Assembly: GCF_010974825.1 (NCBI RefSeq)
Contig: NZ_JAAILA010000051.1
Span: 1-57,303, forward strand
Origin: Aeromonas rivipollensis
Lineage (GTDB): Bacteria; Pseudomonadota; Gammaproteobacteria; Enterobacterales; Aeromonadaceae
Direction: 5' to 3'
Length of the DNA: 57,303 nucleotides
Made by a program: the position numbers and the translations under genes. How positions within the stretch are numbered: position 1 is the first letter of the stretch; each line of letters starts with the position of its first letter. The notes below the pieces were generated by a model. It was not told the DNA's origin. It saw only the letters and a list, made by a program, of their open reading frames with translations, and ran no database searches. This document shows positions 18,268 to 26,849 of this stretch, one piece after another.

Positions 18268-18897
18268 TTAGAAGGTGAATTCGCCACCGATGAACCAGCC
18301 GTCGATGGTCTGGTCGACGCGGTCGAAGTCCATCTCGGCTTCACGCCAGCCGGCACGGATCTTGAGCGGCACTGTGGAGAACTTGTAGGAACCGCCCAGG
18401 CGGTAGTCATAGTTGTCGGCATCCTGCACCCGCAGATCACCAAAGGCGGCAAAGCCGGTACCCGGGATGCGCACTTCACCACCGGTGTAGGCCATCAGCA
18501 CATCCTTGTCGTAGGAGTAGTGCTGGGTGTTGAAATCGCCATCGTAGCGACGACCGGTCAGACCCAGATCGAGCTGGAACAGATCGTTGTTCATCAGGCG
18601 GTAGTAGAGGCTCAGATCATAGGCCAGCAGATCGTTGCTGAAGGAGCCGCCGCTGGTGCTGAAATCGGACATCTCGAACTTGGCATTCGGCAGCAGGAAG
18701 ATGCCGTGCTCCAGTTGCAGGTAGCCGCTCCAGTTGTAGTTGTCGTCGTAGCTGCCATCGGCACCGACGCCGCTGACCTGGCCGCCCCCCTGGGAGTTCC
18801 ACATATCGGCACCCGCCGCGAAACGCCAGTCATCGGCGGCCATGGCTGCATGGCTGAACAGGGCAATCAGGGTGCCGGCAATCAGGGTCTTCTTCAT
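18268..18897 (-). CDS. Outer membrane beta-barrel protein (TIGR04219-like)
   Basis: 209 residues with a clear signal peptide (MKKTLIAGTLIALFSHAAMA) and a mature part made of alternating amphipathic strands rich in Tyr, Asp and Gly. It ends GWFIGGEFTF, the terminal Phe being the BAM recognition signal of outer-membrane barrels. It resembles the small Gly-rich outer-membrane family found in Vibrio and Shewanella. Function unknown. Single gene; a short GC hairpin without a T-tract follows its stop. Confidence 0.8.
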   Translation of the reverse strand: MKKTLIAGTLIALFSHAAMAADDWRFAAGADMWNSQGGGQVSGVGADGSYDDNYNWSGYLQLEHGIFLLPNAKFEMSDFSTSGGSFSNDLLAYDLSLYYRLMNNDLFQLDLGLTGRRYDGDFNTQHYSYDKDVLMAYTGGEVRIPGTGFAAFGDLRVQDADNYDYRLGGSYKFSTVPLKIRAGWREAEMDFDRVDQTIDGWFIGGEFTF

Positions 18898-18989
18898 TAC
18901 ATAGCTCCATTATGGACTGGAAAGACCATCATTTTACCCGGTGAGCAAGGAATACCTAGAGTAAAAAGCTGAACAAGCGTCCATTAATG

Positions 18990-19430
18990 TCAGTGCTGCA
19001 TGCCCTTCATCGGCTCGACCGGCTTCACCGGCAGGCTCAGGCTCAGGGTTTGACCATCGTCCAGGGTCAGGGTCAGGGGGAAGGGTTTGTCCTCTGAGAG
19101 AGCCCCCACCTCGAACAGCATGATGTGGAGGCTGCCGGGTTTGAGGACGGCTTCCCCCCTGGCCGGGATTTCGATGCTCTCCACCTGGCGCATCTTCATG
19201 ACGCCGTTCTCGTGCAGATGGGTGTGCAGCTCGGCACGGCCCGCGTCAGGAGAGGCTGCCGCAGTCAGGGTCACAGGTTTGTCCGCGTCATTCTTGAGCA
19301 CCATGAAGGCCGCCGTGTTGGGCGACCCCGGGGGGAGCAGGCGCACATAACCGTCGACGGCCTCGACCTTGGCCAGTGCGGGAGCAGCCAGGAGCAGGGC
19401 CAGGCTGGAATAAAACGCACGTTTAAACAT
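18990..19430 (-). CDS. Periplasmic copper chaperone, PCu(A)C family
   Basis: 146 residues with a signal peptide (to about residue 20, PALA). The mature domain has the Cu(I) ligand pattern of the PCu(A)C/DUF461 family: ELHTHLHENGVMKMRQ with His and Met ligands, then LKPGSLHIMLF with the final His-X-Met. A Met/His tail (GMQH) follows. The family delivers copper to cytochrome oxidase or the periplasm. AAGGATTT precedes the ATG. It is divergent from the enoyl-CoA hydratase-like gene; no Sco or oxidase gene is next to it. Confidence 0.87.
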   Translation of the reverse strand: MFKRAFYSSLALLLAAPALAKVEAVDGYVRLLPPGSPNTAAFMVLKNDADKPVTLTAAASPDAGRAELHTHLHENGVMKMRQVESIEIPARGEAVLKPGSLHIMLFEVGALSEDKPFPLTLTLDDGQTLSLSLPVKPVEPMKGMQH

Positions 19431-19519
19431 GGTTGAAATCCTTTTATGATGTTGTTAAACGAAGCAAAGCTTACCCCTGTGGCAAGCTTTTGGCAGCCCC
19501 CGAACACAAGGATTCAGAC

Positions 19520-20275
19520 ATGGCCCTCACAATTCTGGCCGAGCAGCAGGATGGCTTGCTCCTCCTGACCCTCAACCGGCCGGACAAGCGCAATGCCCTC
19601 AACACCGAGATGTACCTGGCCCTCACCCTGGCCTTTCAGCAGGCTGCCCTGGACGAGAGCGTGCATGTGGTGTTGCTGCAAGGGCAGCAGGAGTGCTTCA
19701 CCGCGGGTAATGATCTCGCGGACTTCATGGGCAAGAGCAGTCTGGACGCGGATGACCCCATCTTGCAGTTCCTCCACACCCTGGCCGACTTCCCCAAACC
19801 GGTGATCGCCGCCGTGGGCGGCCCGGCGGTGGGCATAGGCACCACGCTGCTGCTGCACTGCGATCTGGTCTATCTGGGGGAGAACGCCCGGCTGCAACTG
19901 CCCTTCGTCGAGCTGGGGCTGGTGCCGGAGTTTGCCTCAAGCCTCTTGCTGCCCCGCGCCGTGGGCCACCTGAAGGCGGCTGAGCTGCTGTTGCTGGCGG
20001 AGGCCATAGACGCCGGGGAGGCGCTGCGGCTCGGGCTGGCCAACCGGGTGCTGGCGGTGGAGGAACTGCTCCCCTTCGCCCGGGCCCAGGGGGTGAAGCT
20101 CGCGGCCAAGCCGCCCAAGGCACTGCAAAAGAGCAAGGCACTGCTCAAGCAGGAGCTCAGGCAGGCGGTGCATTTCGTCATCGATCTGGAGGCCCGCGCC
20201 TTCTCCCTCGCCCTGCAAGGGGAGGAAGCCCAGAGCCGCATCGCACGGCGGCTCGGGCGCACAACCGCTAGTTGA
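19520..20275 (+). CDS. Enoyl-CoA hydratase/isomerase family protein
   Basis: Crotonase-fold protein, 251 residues. It starts MALTILAEQQDGLLLLTLNRPDKRNALNT; only the ATG at 19520 has a proper AAGGA Shine-Dalgarno, so the longer open frame to 19433 is rejected. Oxyanion-hole segments are ECFTAGNDLADF near residue 65 and GPAVGIGTTLLLHCD near residue 106. The conserved acidic region PFVELGLVPEFASS is present. Such proteins act on acyl-CoA thioesters in fatty-acid or other breakdown pathways. The specific reaction is unknown. Its end overlaps the convergent DUF2753 gene by eight bases. Confidence 0.88.
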   Translation: MALTILAEQQDGLLLLTLNRPDKRNALNTEMYLALTLAFQQAALDESVHVVLLQGQQECFTAGNDLADFMGKSSLDADDPILQFLHTLADFPKPVIAAVGGPAVGIGTTLLLHCDLVYLGENARLQLPFVELGLVPEFASSLLLPRAVGHLKAAELLLLAEAIDAGEALRLGLANRVLAVEELLPFARAQGVKLAAKPPKALQKSKALLKQELRQAVHFVIDLEARAFSLALQGEEAQSRIARRLGRTTAS

Positions 20276-20696
20276 GGCGGAAGCGGCCTATCAGTTCGCA
20301 GCCCTGCACCTTGTCCTGCACCTGGATCAACCTGGCGATCTCGGGGTTGGGGTGGCGCTTCAAGAAGGAGAGCAGGGCGGCGCGGCAGCAGCCCAGCTCG
20401 CTGATGAGAGACTCGCACTCCCGATTCGGGCACTGGGGCACCAGGGCGGTGACCAGCTCGGAGGCGAGCTTGAGGTAGCGCAGCTCATAGGCGGGCTCTT
20501 CCATGGCGCGCCAGAAGTCGGCCATGCGGTGACAGGTGGCGACCCGCATGCTGGCCAGTTCGTCCAGATCCCCGGACGCCAGCTCGTACACCTCCCCCAG
20601 GGCCTGCTGATAGAGGCAGATGGCCGTGCCGAGTGCCCCCATGCCAAGGGCATTCTCCGCCTCCAGCATGTAACGCTGCCAGTTCTGATTCGTCAT
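20268..20696 (-). CDS. DUF2753 family protein
   Basis: 142 residues, helical, with no signal peptide. Conserved-looking features are CHRMADFWRAMEEPAYELRYLKLASE, given here in part (CHRMADFWR and YELRYLKLASE), then VPQCPN and LGCCRAALLSFLKRHPNPEIARL. The arrangement looks like a small TPR-type helical protein known from Vibrio and Aeromonas. Function unknown. The 293-base gap upstream (20697-20989) carries no supported gene. Confidence 0.75.
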   Translation of the reverse strand: MTNQNWQRYMLEAENALGMGALGTAICLYQQALGEVYELASGDLDELASMRVATCHRMADFWRAMEEPAYELRYLKLASELVTALVPQCPNRECESLISELGCCRAALLSFLKRHPNPEIARLIQVQDKVQGCELIGRFRLN

Positions 20697-20989
20697 TGTC
20701 CTCTCTCCTGCCTATACGAGTGGAGCCTGTATCATGGCTAATCGAGAATAAATATCAACCAGACCCTTTGTGCAGGTTTTGACCACCCCCTCCCCCTGCT
20801 CCTTGGCATCGCCCTCCCCATCCCTTACCATCTGGCCTCTTCTGTCGGGAGCCCTTCCTCATGCAACGACCCCGTTCATCCCAGGCGCTGGGCTGCTCCA
20901 CCCTGTGTGTGCCCCGCCTGCTGGTCTGGATCTATTAGCTGCGCCGAATCGCGCACCCAATACCTATCCATTCAACGAGGAACACAGCC

Positions 20990-21655
20990 ATGACCATCTG
21001 CCAACATTGGTCGCAGGTCGAGTACCTGCACCTGACGGTGACCAATCCCAACATCTGCCTCAAGGGGCGACACAGCTACTACTCGGGCGCCTGGGATGGC
21101 CCCTTCGAAGAGGAAGCCGTACGTTACCTGCACGGCGACAGCTGGAGCCGCTCAGCCGACACCGGCTGGGAGCCGCTCTGGCATATAGACAGGCTCCATC
21201 TCGGCGACTACGTGCAGATAGCCGCCGGGGTGAAGATCATCATGGGGGGCAACCACACCCACAACCCGGCCTTTATCAGCACCTACCCGTTCGCCGAGGT
21301 GGCGGCGCTCAAGCGCAGCTACAGACCCGCTGGCGATACCCGCATCGGCAATGACGTCTGGATCGGCATGGAGGCCATGATAATGCCGGGCGTCACCATA
21401 GGGGATGGCGCCATCATAGCCGCCCGGGCCCTGGTCAATCAGGATGTGCCGCCCTATGCCATGGTGGCGGGTACCCCGGCCAGGGTGGTGCGGATGCGCT
21501 TTGGCGACGATGATATTGCCCGGCTGCAGGCGCTCGCCTGGTGGGATTGGCCGGATGACAAGGTACAGGCCCTGCTGCCGCTGATCCAGCAAGGAGAGGT
21601 GGCCCTGCTGGAACAGGCCGCCGCCCGCTGGCAAGGTGCCTGCCAGGGATTGTGA
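20990..21655 (+). CDS. CatB-like hexapeptide O-acetyltransferase
   Basis: Left-handed beta-helix acetyltransferase of the xenobiotic/chloramphenicol (type B) family. 221 residues. The active-site segment is GGNHTHNPAFISTYPFAE with the catalytic His near residue 88. Hexapeptide turns follow (IGNDVWIGMEAMIMPGVTIGDGAIIAA), then the Pro-rich closing segment VPPYAMVAGTPARVVRMRF. Related proteins inactivate chloramphenicol or modify sugars; which applies here is not decided. AACGAGGAACACAGCC precedes the ATG. It sits in ordinary chromosomal context without mobile elements. Confidence 0.88.
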   Translation: MTICQHWSQVEYLHLTVTNPNICLKGRHSYYSGAWDGPFEEEAVRYLHGDSWSRSADTGWEPLWHIDRLHLGDYVQIAAGVKIIMGGNHTHNPAFISTYPFAEVAALKRSYRPAGDTRIGNDVWIGMEAMIMPGVTIGDGAIIAARALVNQDVPPYAMVAGTPARVVRMRFGDDDIARLQALAWWDWPDDKVQALLPLIQQGEVALLEQAAARWQGACQGL

Positions 21656-21659
21656 CGAG

Positions 21660-21684
21660 GGGGCGCCTGGGCGCCCCTTCTTGA
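21660..21684 (+). terminator. Terminator after the acetyltransferase gene
   Basis: GGGGCGCC / GGCGCCCC stem with a two-base loop followed by TTCTTG, starting five bases past the stop. Confidence 0.6.
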
Positions 21685-21691
21685 TCCCGCG

Positions 21692-22399
21692 TCAGCTGCC
21701 ACTGCGTGGCGGGTTGAGGCGACACTGCTTGCCGGGATAGCCGGGCAAGGCACTGGCCTTGCTGTTGCAGGCCAGCCGCTTGGCCTCGGCGAGGCGCTCC
21801 GCCAGATTGGCGGCATTGACCGGCTGCCACGCCATCTGCTGGCCGAGCCAGCTGGCCCAGGCGAACTCGACGAAGTAGACCTGATCCTGCTTGCTGAAGT
21901 AGCCCGCATCCTGCAGCAGGCCCGCCAGGGTGCGGTAGGGATAATCCGGCAGATCCCTGATGTGGCCGGGCAGCTGTTCCGGGGTGAGCGGCTGGCCCCG
22001 CTCATCCTTGAGCCAGGCCCAGTGGTTGTTCTGCATCTGGCTCCAGAAACTGGCCCTGTCCTGCAAGCGGGCGATCACCTTGACCCTCGCCTCCTTCACC
22101 CCCTGTTGCCACAGCGCCTTGGTCAGGTGGTGCCTGTCCACCAGCCAGTAGCCGCCATCGGGGGCGATGACCACGGGTATCTCTTTCTTTTTCATCAGCT
22201 TGTCGAGTTGCTTCTCGCTCTTGTCCGCCAGTTCAGCCACTGTGGTGTCGACCTGCAACTGCCCCACCCCGCCCTGAGTCGGATGCAGTTGATCTATGCT
22301 CACCTCGCACCAGCTCCCCACCTGACTGGTCTTCTCGCAAGGGGCCAGAGCCCAGGCACCCTGGCTCAGCACACAGGCCAATAACATCCATACTCTCAT
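21692..22399 (-). CDS. Exported ParB/Srx-like domain protein
   Basis: 235 residues with a signal peptide (MRVWMLLACVLSQGAWA) and a mature N-terminal ParB/sulfiredoxin-like fold: QVDTTVAELADKSEKQLDKLM, given in part (TVAELADKSEKQL), then PVVIAPDGGYWLVDRHHLTKAL, where DRHH corresponds to the family's DGxHR motif. The rest (WAWLKDERG, PYRTLAGLLQDAGYF, FVEFAWASWLGQQM) fits the ParBc_2 family. Unlike plasmid ParB it is exported and has no helix-turn-helix. Enzymatic role (nuclease, phosphotransfer) is not known. GAGGAGCAAACG precedes the ATG at 22399. Confidence 0.78.
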   Translation of the reverse strand: MRVWMLLACVLSQGAWALAPCEKTSQVGSWCEVSIDQLHPTQGGVGQLQVDTTVAELADKSEKQLDKLMKKKEIPVVIAPDGGYWLVDRHHLTKALWQQGVKEARVKVIARLQDRASFWSQMQNNHWAWLKDERGQPLTPEQLPGHIRDLPDYPYRTLAGLLQDAGYFSKQDQVYFVEFAWASWLGQQMAWQPVNAANLAERLAEAKRLACNSKASALPGYPGKQCRLNPPRSGS

Positions 22400-22500
22400 C
22401 GTTTGCTCCTCTTGCCCGCACTCGGGTCGGGCGTACATAGGGTTGCAGCCCCGGATATCATGGGACTCACGCTGGCGGTCTGACCAGCAAAGGGGATATC

Positions 22501-22563
22501 ATGATTCCCCGTCTGCCGGCGATGAATTCTCGCCGAGTTTTCTCCTCGCTTCACACAATTTGA
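22501..22563 (+). other. Possible 20-codon upstream ORF before oppA
   Basis: ATG at 22501 has AAAGGGG five bases upstream; the frame ends TGA at 22563, 10 bases before the oppA-like ATG and touching its AAGGA Shine-Dalgarno. The peptide starts MIPRLPAMNS. Placement would allow translational coupling, but I have no conservation evidence. Confidence 0.25.
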
Positions 22564-22573
22564 AGGATTCGCC

Positions 22574-24178
22574 ATGAAAGGATGGAGCCCCCTGCTGGCC
22601 CTGCTGGGCTGTGTCTGTGTCCAGGCCGCCAATGTGCCGGCCGGTACCCAACTCGCCGCCGAACAGGCCGTCGTGCGTCATCTCAAGGACGAACCGGCCA
22701 GCCTGAGCCCCCTCAAACTGGTCGGGCTGCCCGAGCTGCAAGTGCTCAGAGATCTCTATGAGGGGCTCTTGACCCAGGGAGCGGACGGCAAGGTGCTGCC
22801 CGGTGTGGCATCTCGCTGGGATAACGAGGGGAACCAGAAATTCACCTTCCACCTGAGGCCGGATGCCCGCTGGTCCAACGGGGATCCGGTGCGCGCCAGC
22901 GACTTCGTCTATGGCTGGCGCAAGCTGGTGGATCCCGAAGAGGCGGCCACCTTCGCCTGGTTTGCCCAGCTGGCCCACTTCGACAAGGTGGACGAGATAG
23001 TCGAGGGCAAGCTGCCTCCCGAGGCGCTCGGGGTGCAAGCCCTGGATGACCACACCCTGCAGGTGACCCTCTCCCAGCCGGTGCCCTACTTCCTGAGCCT
23101 GCTGACCCACCCCAGCCTCTCCCCCCTGCACAGGGCCAGCATGGAGCAATATGGCAACCAGTGGACCCAGCCGGGCAAGCTGGTCGGCAACGGTGCCTTC
23201 GTCCTGAGCCACAGGGTGGTGAACGAGAAGCTGGAGCTGACCCCGAATCCCTATTACTGGGATCGCGCCCATACGGTGCTGACCCGGGTCACCTTCGTCC
23301 CCATCAATCAGGAGAGTGCCGCCACCAACCGCTATCTGGCGGGGGATCTGCACATCACCGAATCCTTCCCCAAGGAGCAGTACCACAAGCTGATGAAGCA
23401 GATCCCGGGGGAGGTTTATACACCGGAGCAGCTCGGCACCTATTACTACGCCTTCAACACCCAGCGGGCTCCCCTGAACGACGTGCGGGTGCGTCAGGCG
23501 CTCTCCTACACCATCGATCGGGCGCTCATCGCCGACAAAGTGCTAGGCACGGGTGAAAAACCCGCCTACCACTTCACCCCGGATGTGACCGCCGGGTTCG
23601 TCCCCAAGCCCAACCTGCTCTCCACCAGCAGCCAGCAGGCGCTGGACGAGAAGGCCAGGGCGCTGCTGACAGAGGCGGGCTATGGCCCAGGCAACCCCCT
23701 CAAGCTCACCCTGCTCTACAACACGGCTGAAATTCACAAGAAGATGGCGCTGGCCATCGCCAACCTGTGGAAGCAGAAGCTGGGGGCCCGGGTCGAGCTC
23801 ACCAATCAGGAGTGGAAGACTTACCTCGACAGCCGCCAGAGCGGCCAGTTCGAGGTGATCCGCTCCTCCTGGGTCGCCGATTACAACGACCCTTCCGCCT
23901 TCCTCGGTCTGTGGGGATCCCACCACAGCGGCAACATGGCCCGCTTCGCCAACCCCGGTTACGACGCCCTGCTGACCCGGGCGGCCAGCAGCCAGGATCC
24001 CGCCGAGCGGGCACGCCTGTTCGACGAGGCCGAGACCATATTGCAGGAGGAGGCGCCCATCGCCCCCATCTACCAGTACACCAACGCCCGTCTGATCAAG
24101 CCCTGGCTCAAGGGCTATCCCATCAACAACCCGGAAGACGTGGCCTACAGCCGCCAGCTCTACCTGGTCAAACACTGA
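22574..24178 (+). CDS. oppA: Oligopeptide ABC transporter substrate-binding protein (OppA-like)
   Basis: Periplasmic peptide-binding protein of the SBP_bac_5 family. 534 residues. After a signal peptide ending near residue 18 (CVQA), the mature start ANVPAGTQLAAEQAVVRH matches E. coli OppA. Family segments include RDLYEGLL, WSNGDPVRASDFVYGWRKLVDP and the C-terminal region RSSWVADYNDPSAFL. No oppBCDF genes are adjacent, so it is an orphan receptor, probably feeding a transporter encoded elsewhere. An LLGC stretch inside the signal could mimic a lipobox, but the position is too early and the AXA-type site fits better. Confidence 0.9.
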   Translation: MKGWSPLLALLGCVCVQAANVPAGTQLAAEQAVVRHLKDEPASLSPLKLVGLPELQVLRDLYEGLLTQGADGKVLPGVASRWDNEGNQKFTFHLRPDARWSNGDPVRASDFVYGWRKLVDPEEAATFAWFAQLAHFDKVDEIVEGKLPPEALGVQALDDHTLQVTLSQPVPYFLSLLTHPSLSPLHRASMEQYGNQWTQPGKLVGNGAFVLSHRVVNEKLELTPNPYYWDRAHTVLTRVTFVPINQESAATNRYLAGDLHITESFPKEQYHKLMKQIPGEVYTPEQLGTYYYAFNTQRAPLNDVRVRQALSYTIDRALIADKVLGTGEKPAYHFTPDVTAGFVPKPNLLSTSSQQALDEKARALLTEAGYGPGNPLKLTLLYNTAEIHKKMALAIANLWKQKLGARVELTNQEWKTYLDSRQSGQFEVIRSSWVADYNDPSAFLGLWGSHHSGNMARFANPGYDALLTRAASSQDPAERARLFDEAETILQEEAPIAPIYQYTNARLIKPWLKGYPINNPEDVAYSRQLYLVKH

Positions 24179-24184
24179 TCCCTC

Positions 24185-24210
24185 GGGGGCCAGCCCGGCT
24201 GGCCCCCTCT
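24185..24210 (+). terminator. Terminator after oppA
   Basis: GGGGGCCAGCC / GGCTGGCCCCC with a two-base loop, then TCTTCG on the plus strand. Confidence 0.6.
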
Positions 24211-24287
24211 TCGCACTGTACCCATTCAAGTTCCCGGCATAAAATGCCGCCTCTCTTCGTCCATCAGTCCGTTAGATAGATCTCCCT

Positions 24288-24587
24288 ATGCGTTGTCTGC
24301 TCCTGCTTGCCCTGTTGTTTGCCCTCCCCGCCAAGGCCGCCGATGAAAGCCAATGCCGCCAGGCCTTCCTCGAATGGATGCTGAGCCAGCAGAAGCAGTT
24401 CAGCGATCGCAAGGCCAGCAAGATGGAGCGCCGCAACGCCGAGCGGGCCATCGATCAGGCCCGTGACGAGTTCGCCAAGCAGGAGAGCTTCTGCCAGGCC
24501 ATGGCCTGGGTCTCCCGCGATCAGAGTCAGGATCCCCGCTTCAAGCCCCGGACGGGGGAGATCCACGACTTCACCCCCCGCAGTTGA
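24288..24587 (+). CDS. Small periplasmic protein of unknown function
   Basis: I do not recognise this family. 99 residues with a signal peptide (MRCLLLLALLFALPAKA). The mature part is a charged helical segment (QQKQFSDRKASKMERRNAERAIDQARDEF). That segment is flanked by two Cys residues (SQCRQAF and ESFCQAM) that could form a disulfide, giving a helical hairpin. It ends in a Pro/Arg-rich tail. Short gene between oppA and the Aer-like receptor gene, with no clear partner. Confidence 0.7.
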   Translation: MRCLLLLALLFALPAKAADESQCRQAFLEWMLSQQKQFSDRKASKMERRNAERAIDQARDEFAKQESFCQAMAWVSRDQSQDPRFKPRTGEIHDFTPRS

Positions 24588-24754
24588 GCCCGCCCTGAAG
24601 TCGCCCTTCATCTACTACTTTTTTCAGTCGTCATAGTGTTGATTTATTGACCCAAGCCAAGATGGCCACTTGGGTCGCCCCTACAATGAAGCCGTAACAA
24701 CAACACACAATAAAAACAAATTTATCAGTTACTTGGCTCATTCAGGATGCGCAA

Positions 24755-26314
24755 ATGACCACCACCCGGCAAGAAGGGGAGATCCGTTTCCCCGATCACA
24801 TATCATTGATTTCGACCACGGACCCCAGCAGCCACATCACCTATGCCAACCAGCACTTCTGCGACGTGGCCGGCTACAGCGCCACCGAGATGGAAGGGGT
24901 TCCCCACAACCTGGTACGCCACCCCGACATGCCCAGGGCCGCCTTCGCCGACATGTGGCAGCGGCTGCAGCAAGGCAAGAGCTGGATGGGGCTGGTGAAG
25001 AACCGCGCCAAGAGCGGCCAGTTCTACTGGGTCAATGCCTATGTCACCCCCATCCTCAACGAACGTCAGCAGATCATCGAATACCAGTCGGTGCGCACCC
25101 GCCCCCAGGATCACGACATCGCCTGGGCGGAGCGGCTCTATGCCCGGATCCGGGCAGGCAAGACGCTGCCCTGGCAGAGTCGCTTCACCCTGGAGCCGGG
25201 GCAACTCAGCCTGCTGCTCTCGGGCACCGCCCTGGTCGGCATGGGGGCCAGCCTGATCACGGGCCAGGCCGCCTGGGGCGGCCTCACCCTGCTCTGCCTG
25301 CTGGCCCAGATGGGGCATGGCTGGCACCTGCAACAGCGGCTGGCCCGGCTGCTGGCCATGGCGGGGGAGGAGCTGGGCACGCCCCTCTGTCAGGTGCTCT
25401 ATGCCAGGCGGCGGGACAGCCTGGCGGCCATCGAACTCTTGCTGCGCATGAAGAAGGCGGAGCTCAGGGCAGTGGTGGGGCGCAGTGCCGACACCAACCA
25501 GCAGATACTGCAGGCGGCGGAAGATGACAGGGGACATATTCAGACCATAGACACCCACCTGCAGCAGCAGCGGGCCCAGAGCGAACAGCTGGCCGCCGCC
25601 ATCACCCAGATGAGCCAGTCGATCCGCGACGTGGCCGACAACGCCCATCAGGCCAACGCCCTGGTGAGCGAGGTGCAGCAGGTGTCAGCCAGCGGCCAGC
25701 AGGCGCTGGCGACCACCCGCGCCTCGGTCAACCAGCTCCACCAGGAGCTGGATGCCAGTCAGGGGGTGTTGGCGCGCCTGACCCAGGACAGCCAGAAGAT
25801 CAGCGGGATCCTGGAGGTGATCGGGCAGATCGCGGATCAGACCAACCTGCTCTCCCTCAACGCGGCCATAGAGGCGGCACGGGCCGGCGAGCAGGGGCAC
25901 GGCTTTGCTGTGGTGGCAGACGAGATCCGGGCGCTGGCCCAGAAGACCCGCAGCTCCACCGGCGAGATCAGCGACATGATAGGGGCGCTGCAGCAGAGTA
26001 CACGGCAGCTCTCCGATGGCATGACCCAGGGGGCCCAGACCTCTGTCCTCTGCCAGCAGCACATGGGCGCCACCGCCGAGGTGCTCGACCAGATCAACCA
26101 GATGCTGGCCCAGGTGACCCACACCAGTGACGAGATAGCCCAGGCCGTCAGCCAGCAGGCGGATGTGACCAGCACCCTGGACCAGGGCATTCACCAGATC
26201 CATCAGCTGGCCAGCCACACCGCCGACAACAGCAGGCAGGCCCTCGATGGCATCACCCTGCTGGTGGAGCGGCTGCAAAACCTCTCCCGCCTGATCAATC
26301 AGTTCCACGACTGA
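24755..26314 (+). CDS. PAS-containing chemoreceptor, Aer-like
   Basis: 519 residues. N-terminal PAS domain (about residues 15-125) with the flavin-type Aer signature: [23 protein letters not shown] in part ([14 protein letters not shown]), [19 protein letters not shown] and [15 protein letters not shown]. Two hydrophobic stretches near residues 150-195 form a membrane hairpin without a periplasmic domain. The signalling domain has [21 protein letters not shown]. By analogy with Aer it would sense redox or oxygen through FAD; FAD binding is inferred from the PAS motif. No C-terminal pentapeptide. Confidence 0.9.
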   Translation: MTTTRQEGEIRFPDHISLISTTDPSSHITYANQHFCDVAGYSATEMEGVPHNLVRHPDMPRAAFADMWQRLQQGKSWMGLVKNRAKSGQFYWVNAYVTPILNERQQIIEYQSVRTRPQDHDIAWAERLYARIRAGKTLPWQSRFTLEPGQLSLLLSGTALVGMGASLITGQAAWGGLTLLCLLAQMGHGWHLQQRLARLLAMAGEELGTPLCQVLYARRRDSLAAIELLLRMKKAELRAVVGRSADTNQQILQAAEDDRGHIQTIDTHLQQQRAQSEQLAAAITQMSQSIRDVADNAHQANALVSEVQQVSASGQQALATTRASVNQLHQELDASQGVLARLTQDSQKISGILEVIGQIADQTNLLSLNAAIEAARAGEQGHGFAVVADEIRALAQKTRSSTGEISDMIGALQQSTRQLSDGMTQGAQTSVLCQQHMGATAEVLDQINQMLAQVTHTSDEIAQAVSQQADVTSTLDQGIHQIHQLASHTADNSRQALDGITLLVERLQNLSRLINQFHD

Positions 26315-26461
26315 GATTGCCCCCCGTGTAGCCTGGCGCGTCTCTGGACGCGCTGCCCTTTCCCCTCCCGACACGCCGCTGACCCCTTCATCTCCTTGTC
26401 ACGAAAATCTGGGTGAATGGATCCCGTTCCCCAGCTCCCGGCGAGCCTCGACAAGGATCTT

Positions 26462-26797
26462 ATGATGCCCAAGCCTCTCGGTTATGCCGCCCTGCTGAGT
26501 ATGCTGTTGCTGCTCCATCTGACCTGGCAGGAGCCCTCTCCCGGCGGGGTATGGCAAGGGTGGGAAGAGGCGATGCGGGGAAGCCTGAGCCGCCACTTCC
26601 CCCGGGCCGAGGTCAGCATGGCGCAGTGGCTGCCAGCGGAGCAAGGTGCCCGCTATCAGCAGCAGTTGGCCGAGCTGGAGCAGCAGTTGGCGGCAAGCCG
26701 GGACACCATGGGTGCCGCACGCTGGCTGCAGCACAGGGCGGCGGTGCTCGGCCAGTGGCGACGGGACTTCTTCGGCCAGGAGCAGGACCAGCGCTGA
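26462..26797 (+). CDS. Small membrane-anchored protein of unknown function
   Basis: Unrecognised. About 111 residues from the ATG at 26462; AAGGA lies four bases upstream of it and seven upstream of a second ATG at 26465. A hydrophobic N-terminal segment (PLGYAALLSMLLLLHLTW) may be a signal anchor. The rest is a Gln/Glu-rich coiled-coil-like stretch (QQQLAELEQQLAASRDT) and a charged tail. The open frame extends to 26417 but lacks a ribosome site there. Downstream of the Aer-like gene; no functional link evident. Confidence 0.6.
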   Translation: MMPKPLGYAALLSMLLLLHLTWQEPSPGGVWQGWEEAMRGSLSRHFPRAEVSMAQWLPAEQGARYQQQLAELEQQLAASRDTMGAARWLQHRAAVLGQWRRDFFGQEQDQR

Positions 26798-26806
26798 GTG
26801 AGCCCT

Positions 26807-26834
26807 CATGAGCCGGGTTCACTGTCGGCTCATG
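26807..26834. terminator. Inverted repeat between convergent genes
   Basis: CATGAGCCG / CGGCTCATG, a perfect 9-bp inverted repeat with a 10-base loop, in the 52-base gap between two convergent genes. No T-tract, so it is at best a weak or factor-dependent stop for either gene. Confidence 0.35.
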
Positions 26835-26849
26835 GAAGAGGTCTGTTCG

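Noticed and set aside
20861..20938. 25-codon frame upstream of the acetyltransferase, with GGGAG nine bases before its ATG
   Set aside because: No conservation evidence, Shine-Dalgarno spacing is poor and there is no promoter or terminator pairing as at 10161-10238.
22574..22630. Lipobox (LLGC) in the OppA-like signal peptide
   Set aside because: The Cys would be at residue 13, too early for a lipoprotein signal; the later AXA-like site before ANVPAG matches OppA.
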